Positions 57,582 to 64,000 of a stretch of 64,000 nucleotides of DNA are shown one piece after another; position 1 is the first letter of the stretch; each line of letters starts with the position of its first letter. Both the position numbers and the translations under genes were made by a program. The notes below the pieces were generated by a model, which made no database searches, had not been told where the DNA came from, and was given only the letters and a program-made list of their open reading frames with translations. Source of the stretch: Phoronis australis (lineage: Eukaryota > Phoronida > Phoronidae); the NCBI GenBank assembly GCA_002633005.1, contig NMRA01000113.1, positions 340,441-404,440 on the forward strand. The letters are read 5' to 3'.

Positions 57582-60500
57582 CTAAATCAAAAACTGTTTT
57601 ATGACGTAAGGCAGATTTGTAGTCAAGCGGAACAGTCGCGCCATAACGGGACGGTTAGTTAGCAAGTGGGATTTCTGCATACTTAGTTCATGACCTTCCA
57701 ACTGAGTGCCACTTCTTTGCTGAATTTGTGAATTGAAAGGAATGTATATTGTTGAATTCTTGATAGCACTGTTTTTGGAGAACTGTAAGCCTGCCAATAA
57801 ACATGCGCATAGGGTACTTTCAGTCTGCCGTGAGTCGATGTAAGTCCACCCGCAATCCTCCCGTTGGGAACATGGTATAAGCCACAAAATTATTTTGCAT
57901 GAAAAACACAGAAATAAACGCTTTTCCTACAAATCATGGAAAGAATGCTGCATTTTAACATGTTTTTGTTCATCATTTCTAAACTGCCGATTGAAGGTAT
58001 GATAAAAAGTTCGTGGATCATCCAAGAAAATAGGTTGTGAATCAGAAAATGTAAAGGCGTAGCATATGTAATTAGGGGTACGATGGACACTTCACCTTAT
58101 CGGCCACACACTCCATCTTATACATTGCGAGTCTGTGTACCAGTCAATATTGACTTGTGATGCTCATCATACCTCAAGACAGTGCATGTTTACATTATTA
58201 CGACATACGTACCTCACTTCGCGATGTGATGTCATCTGCGCAATCGAGGTGCTCATGTCGGTCCCCTGCAGTGGCCGTCACTTCTTGAATTTGCCTTTGT
58301 GCCAGCTGTACATCTTTGTTCATCTTGTGAGCGACTTGATAGAGCTAGAACCACAACATGGTACAATTAGAATAAAGTGGAAATCACCTACGTCACAAGT
58401 TAGTAATCTGCTTTACACGTAGTTTACAACATGCATCACCTCGATGAATTTTCAACAATTAAGCCCCTGTTGCGCTTGAGAACGATTTCCATTACGAATA
58501 TCTTCGTATAAGGACCGGAGCGCCAGTAGCAGTTGCATATGTACGCCACTGAAAACAATTTACAGTTACGGTCAGTATAAACAGCTACTTTCCGCGGTCT
58601 CATTTGCATGTTGTCATTTTGAGACACCTTTTTCCAATATGACGTCTTACTGGCCAATTTCTTAGTCCATGCATTTTGGAAGACAAGTTTAAGCCGAATA
58701 AGTAAAGACAGTGGGTTAAAATACGCCAGTCTTTAATTAAACTTATTTTGAAATGGAAAGAACCTGGATTTCACACAGATCTCCTTAAAAACCAAAATTC
58801 ATTCTTCTGTCACTGGAAATCGGAACATACAGAGCTTACGTTTTGAAACTCTTTCTTCACGAGACCAGAACGTGCAGTTATACAGTCACTCTGTTCTTGA
58901 GTAAGTGTGAGGCTCTGGTGTAGGTAGTCGACAAGATCGTCAATGTGGCACACGGGGTCGTTAGACGCAGCGTTAACAGTTGTCTGCTGCTCGCCTGTAG
59001 TTTTATTGCCTGAAATTTTTTTGTGGTAGAACTAGAGTTTTACTGTGCTAGGCACGAAAAGCGGAACTGTCAATCATAACAAACTTTGGGTTAGGCTTTT
59101 TTAATACTTGGGGGAAAAGAGACATTTGCTTTTAATTCACTTTCTAAATAAGTTATAACAATGTTATTTAGCCATACAAATTGAGTCACAAAAGTTCCGA
59201 TGACCAGCAAAGAAAACACCCCCCAAACAAGTTAAGCAGGCACCCAATCACTACTACCGCACTGCATTCATTTGTACTGAGGCGCTTTCTTACACAAAAC
59301 TGCTAGGTGAAGTTTAAAGAAAATCAAGACGACTATTTATGAATTGCACAAAGACAATATTTCCGATGGTTTTATGAAAGTAAATTGGTGGGATTTTTAA
59401 TTACCGTGTATAGTGTACAAAAAAGTACCCAAAGCACATGTACGTAAAAAATATCTACCACTAATTAGTGGAGTGAAAGTTTAATTAATAAACTGTAACA
59501 GGCTTTCATAAGAATGAAATAGAATTCATGACAACATTCTGAAAAATTCTTGGTGAGGGCCTCCAAATGTCTCTGTGGGATGCCCATGCTCTTCGGATAT
59601 CCCGTCAAGTGACTGTACGCATGTTTTCGCTTGAAATTCCGCAACGAACGACTCGGTGTTATTTTCTGCGACGATAAATTGATTTACATGTTTGTGTATG
59701 CACAATAATCGACTGATTTATAGATGATGTTTTGTCAATAAAAAGACACTCCTTTAAAACTTGATGAAACTCGAAAACATTTCTATCATCCAACTTGAAA
59801 CAGCAAAGTATAGTAGATAATTTATGAAATCCTGAGATCTGGCAGCGGTGAATTTTGGCCTAGAGAAGTAAAATTCACTCAAATTTTTATATGATCTGCC
59901 CCACCCCACCCCGAGGGGAAGGCGCACCCACCAAAATCACACTTGGGTATCCGCGTTTCAACAAGGAATTTTGAAATAGTTTCTAAGGCAGTGTACCGGG
60001 GAACACCAGAACTACACCCTTTCAAACATAAGTGTACCTCAAAACATGACCCTATAGCTAATAAATTTTTCCAAAACTAGGCACTAATAAAGTAAATCTT
60101 GACGTAAGGCCTCATTTTCACTCTCCGAAATAGAGAAAACTATAACCGGAGTTTTGAGAAGATGTTCTGTCCGCTCAGTTCCAAGGTGATGCTATTCATC
60201 CCGTATTTCTCCGGATTTCATAGATTCCTAGGACCGCGGTAAGAATTCCGTTACTTATATAGCCTGTGATGTTGACAGTACATCTTTTTAGCAACCGTGA
60301 ATTTCATTAAATACTCCGACCTCTTGAATGCACTCGTGTAAAGTGTTCAGGCCTAATAAATGATGTTCCCCCTCTAATATTTGCGGGGCCTTTGCCTACG
60401 ACCGTCGTGGCTTACGACCGTTCTTGGGAAAATGCTAGGAAAACGGACCCGTTTTGCCAACCCAAATTAAACTGCAGAATGAAAGTCGCAGCAGACTACA

Positions 60501-63500
60501 AATAAAAATGATTTTGGACAAATTGATGTTGTATCCATTGCCACTGAAATGAGTACGTCGGCCCAATAGCGGTCGGGCGTAGAACGTTGCTGGTAAACGT
60601 AGATTGCAAACATGTGTGGGTATCAGAGTTGTCAATGACATGCAATTACTAATGTTTGCCATGGTTTACAAATCAGCGCAAGCGATTTAAGAGTTGGTTT
60701 GTTCATTTGCGGCACTGCAATGGATTTGTGAGAAGGGGAGGTACTCACATAGAACTTACGAAAGGGTGCCTTTTAGTACCGATCAGTTCCCTACTGAATG
60801 GTTCACTTTAGTAGGAACCTGAAACTTGACAAAAAACGGTTTTTTTCGACTTCTAAGTCTGTATATTTTTAATGAGGTACCTTGCTTTCAGGTTGCAAAA
60901 GAAGTATTAATTTTCAACAGCATTGTGCCCTCTTCTTATTTTGAGCTCAAAAGTGTTCATTTACGTTTATGGAGTTTTTCTTTACAAAATGGAGTACGTC
61001 TGGTGTAAGCTCTACAAACTAACAGATGGTTGCCCTTTCCAATTTCATTCTCTAAACGAGTTAGTATCCTAGTTCTCAAGCTGCATCCCCTCGGTTATCT
61101 GTTGCAAACCGGTTACCCATTTTGTACCACCCGGAGTTTTCCAAAATTATGGATTTGTTCGTAACAAATACAACTTACAACTGTGCAATTCACCAGTGGC
61201 AAAATGGCGGCAGTGGGCATACCATCTACGGAGTAGGTAAGAAACTAAAACTGTGATGAGTTTTTCTTGTACACTACTGCGTACGTGAGTTAGATCTTTA
61301 CCCACATGACCGTAGTGTACTATGAATAACACATTTTTCCAACATATCTTTGAAAATGTGTACAGACGATGCTTTTGGTTTGAAAGTGATCAGTCAAAGT
61401 TGCACATGTCGTACTCAAGTCATGTGAAGGAATGCGTCTGATACGATGCGGATAAGCGTTGGTATGATAATCAGAACCATGTAAGCCGATTTCTGACAAC
61501 CATGGGAGTGGGAGTTCGGAAAATCGGTGACGACGGGTTGTGCAGAAAATTAGGAACGTGTGGAAAAAGTTTTGATAATGACCGCAGAAGGTTCTCGATA
61601 GAAAGCCACGGAGGATTGATCAGACTGCAAAAAAGAATATTTGACCTTCAGTTTGAGCCTACGGCCTTCCATGTCATTAATTATGTCCTTGACAAGTATA
61701 AACAATTGTTTTCAAGTTATTATTGTGCCTGGCATTTCGGATCTTTAATTTGAAATGCTGTCGTAAATAATACAAAATTCTGTAAACTTACTATCTGGAT
61801 AGTTGCAGGCTTGTTGTCCTGGAAGCGTCTCTTTGTTGCCACCGTAAACCAACATTTCTTCGCTATCTTTGGCGTCCTGTATGCAGGTATTGTAAAGGTA
61901 GTAAGAAGCAGTGTTATTTCGCTGTTGCTCAGTCGTCTTGCACGAGAGTTGAGCATTTGCAATAATCTTGGCTATTTTTTTCTCCGTAAAGCTTAGTTTT
62001 ATCTCGGCTTTGCTAAGCTTTTCCTGTAATTCCATTATTGTGTGGTTTCGTTGCTGAAGCAGTTGTGTGGTTAACTGAGAATTCGAAGAGTGAAGATAAC
62101 ATTCATCTTTGCTATGTTTTTCCAACGTTCGTGTAGCGTTCTGTTGCAACAAAGTGGTCTCACTCAATGACTGACACTGGTTTTCCAAGCGCTCGTTTTC
62201 CAACTGCAGTGCTTCAATTCGTTCAGATAGTTCAACAACTTTTTCATTAGCGTTTTCCAGTGACTGTGTTTGACTTTGAAGCTCTCGTTCAAGGTTAGAT
62301 GATCTGTCTGCCAGAGTCTGACGCATGTCTAATGATTCAACCACGTGCCTGTTTTCCGCCGCTTTTAGTTCATTTTCAAGCTCGTGAACTTTCTTATTAC
62401 GCTTTTGAATAAATGTTTTAAGAACTTCATTGTCTGCAGACATTGTATCAATCGTACATTGCAAACGGGAAACCTTTGTTTCAGAACTTTGAAGTTGTGT
62501 TCGAATTACTGTTTCATGGCTCCGCGCTTCAGCTAGTTGACTCTGCAAGCTGTCAACTGTCCTGTTAAGGACTTCGTTTAGCTTTTCTTTCTCAGAAAGT
62601 GCCACCTTTATGTCATCAAACTCTTTACACTCAAGGTGCTTTACGCGTTCGTCTAGATTGGACCTCTGTGTACGAAAAGTGGTATACAATTTCTTTAGAA
62701 TCACAAGTTCTTTATCCAGTTCACCTAGTTTTGTACGTGTTTCTTGTAAGTCTTCGTCTTTCATCTTCAGCTGTTGATGGAGTACCAACTCACGGGATTC
62801 TCGCTGAGAAATAAGTTTCAATTGTGATTCTAATAAATCGGCTTTCGCCCGCAGATCGCTTACAATACTCAATCTCTTTCTTGCATTTGTCTCACCAAAT
62901 TTTAAATAATTAGTTAAAGTGTGAAGAAGAGTTTGTGAGTTAATCTCTATCTCCGACACATGCCCACTCAACCTAGATATGTCTTGTTTAACGTCACACA
63001 GATTATTATTTTCAACTTGATCTTCAAGAGCATTTATTTTTTCTTTAAACAATCCGATCGCGTCGTTCTTCAAACTGATATCAGTTCGTAATTTACCTTC
63101 AGTAGACTCACTGTTCCCTTTCTCTTCACTGCTTTTGGCATGCTGAAGATCATGTATTTGACGTAGGTAAGTACTTCGTTCCTCCTCGTAGCTTTTTTGT
63201 TTCTCCCAATATAACGAACGCAGCTCTTCAATGGCTGAGAATTGTTTCAGCAAAGCAGTGGCACTTTCCCTTAATTCCTCGAACGCCTCCTTACCTAAAG
63301 TCATTTCTCTAAGGTTAACTTCTTTTGCCACCAGTCTCTCCTGGAGCTCGTTGATCTGCTGGTCTTTTCTTTTTATGTCCATTTCAAGAGAACTGTGCAC
63401 AGCTTCAAAGTTGATGGTATTATCAGGATACTCGGACAAATTGTTCACATTTCGATTATGCGGCTGCTGTTCACTCAGTTTTCTGCCAAGACTATCATCC

Positions 63501-64000
63501 GCTTCTCTGATTTGTTGAGCATCCGACGATGTCGTTGCCGAAAAGTTGGTCACACTGTCCCTCTGATCTGGCTGAATTGGTTGGGCATGATCATGGCTAT
63601 AGTGCTTAACGCTTCCTTCTCCATCTATGTCATGACAATGAATTTTCATCAGACTTCGCTGAGTTTGACCAAGCTCTTGTCTGAGTTGTGAGTTTTGTTT
63701 GGCAACGATTTCCAATTCTCTCTCTTTCTCTCTAACGGTTTGTCTCATCAGTCCCATAAATGCGTTTTTTTCAAAGCGCATTGATGTGAGTTGTCGTTGT
63801 AAACTACGTATTCTATCATCCTTCAACTCTGTTCTCGACTGTAAAGTCACTTCGATCTCACTTCGAAGTTCTTCAGGGCTTACAATACCATCAGTGACAT
63901 CTGCCGGTCCTTCAAAAGAACTCTGAGAACTCTGAGAAACACGCATATGTAGTTTTTGTTGAAGCACGTAAACTTGTGACATAAGTGATTCTATAGTTTT
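57582..64000 (-). CDS. Long coiled-coil protein, 3' part (5' end outside the window)
   Basis: Minus-strand exons: 64000-61792 (open at the right edge), 59009-58840, 58344-58213, and a less certain last exon 57782-57582. The junctions are in frame: PD|S-NKTTGEQQ and KKEFQN|LYQVAHK. The 2.2-kb exon encodes about 735 residues of heptad-rich sequence (for example LRSEIEVTLQSRTELKDDRI, INALEDQVENNNL, LENQCQSLSETTLLQQN). The middle exons encode shorter helices (DDLVDYLHQSLTLTQEQSD; LAQRQIQEVTATAGDRHEHL). There is no catalytic motif, membrane segment or zinc cluster. The final exon (67 codons) follows a pyrimidine-poor acceptor and is the weakest part, though a minus AATAAA follows at 57137. I do not recognise the family; a centrosomal, ciliary or cytoskeletal scaffold would be typical of such a protein, but this is a guess. 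Confidence 0.75.
59010..61791 (-). other. Intron of the coiled-coil gene; nothing else recognised
   Basis: A 2.8-kb intron between the large coiled-coil exon and the next exon, with GTAAGT donor at its right end and TTTCAG acceptor at its left. No coding exon, RNA gene or clear transposon was seen. Open frames on either strand (for example 61502-61753, plus) show no recognisable motif. Confidence 0.55.

Noticed and set aside
1-64000. Operons, CRISPR arrays, phage or other prokaryotic systems
   Set aside because: All supported genes have spliceosomal introns and animal families; no regular spacer arrays or prokaryotic gene clusters were seen.

Overview
This window is nuclear DNA from an invertebrate animal. 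All recognisable genes are split by spliceosomal introns, mostly 0.3-3 kb long. The sequence is AT-rich and full of diverged transposon debris, minisatellites and tRNA-derived SINEs. The gene families are metazoan. A single gene carries both an SRRM2-type N-terminus and an SRRM3/4-type eMIC C-terminus, which points to a non-vertebrate bilaterian. The species cannot be fixed from the sequence.

Layout, left to right. (1) 1-17.25 kb, plus strand: an SRRM2/3/4 ('Srrm234') splicing-factor gene with a Cwf21-type N-terminus, a chain of Arg/Ser-rich exons and two alternative last exons. The proximal one (12705-12807) gives a plain RS tail. The distal one (16109-16220) completes an eMIC domain. (2) 17.25-22.6 kb: gene-poor, with a LINE relic and a THAP-like fragment. 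(3) 22.6-45.0 kb, plus strand: a complete 16-exon SLC9A8 (NHE8) Na+/H+ exchanger whose intron 8 is a minor-spliceosome AT-AC intron. (4) 47.9-50.75 kb, minus strand: the voltage-gated proton channel Hv1 (HVCN1), two coding exons. (5) 51.7-56.5 kb, plus strand: PRKRIP1, a small spliceosome-associated protein, head-to-head with HVCN1 and with one GC-AG intron. (6) 57.1-64.0 kb, minus strand: the 3' part of a long coiled-coil protein gene running off the right edge, tail-to-tail with PRKRIP1.

The genes do not form a pathway. Two act in pre-mRNA splicing (Srrm234, PRKRIP1) and two move protons across membranes (NHE8, Hv1), but I see no evidence that the adjacency is functional. The splicing architecture stands out: a split eMIC domain chosen by alternative last exons, an Srrm234 gene whose internal exons are all multiples of three in the same phase, minisatellites that incorporate real splice sites, an AT-AC U12 intron and a GC-AG intron. 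Several dispersed repeat families recur in introns of different genes in the window.

Exon models were built by hand from reading frame, splice signals and remembered family sequences. No alignment, transcript or database search was run.
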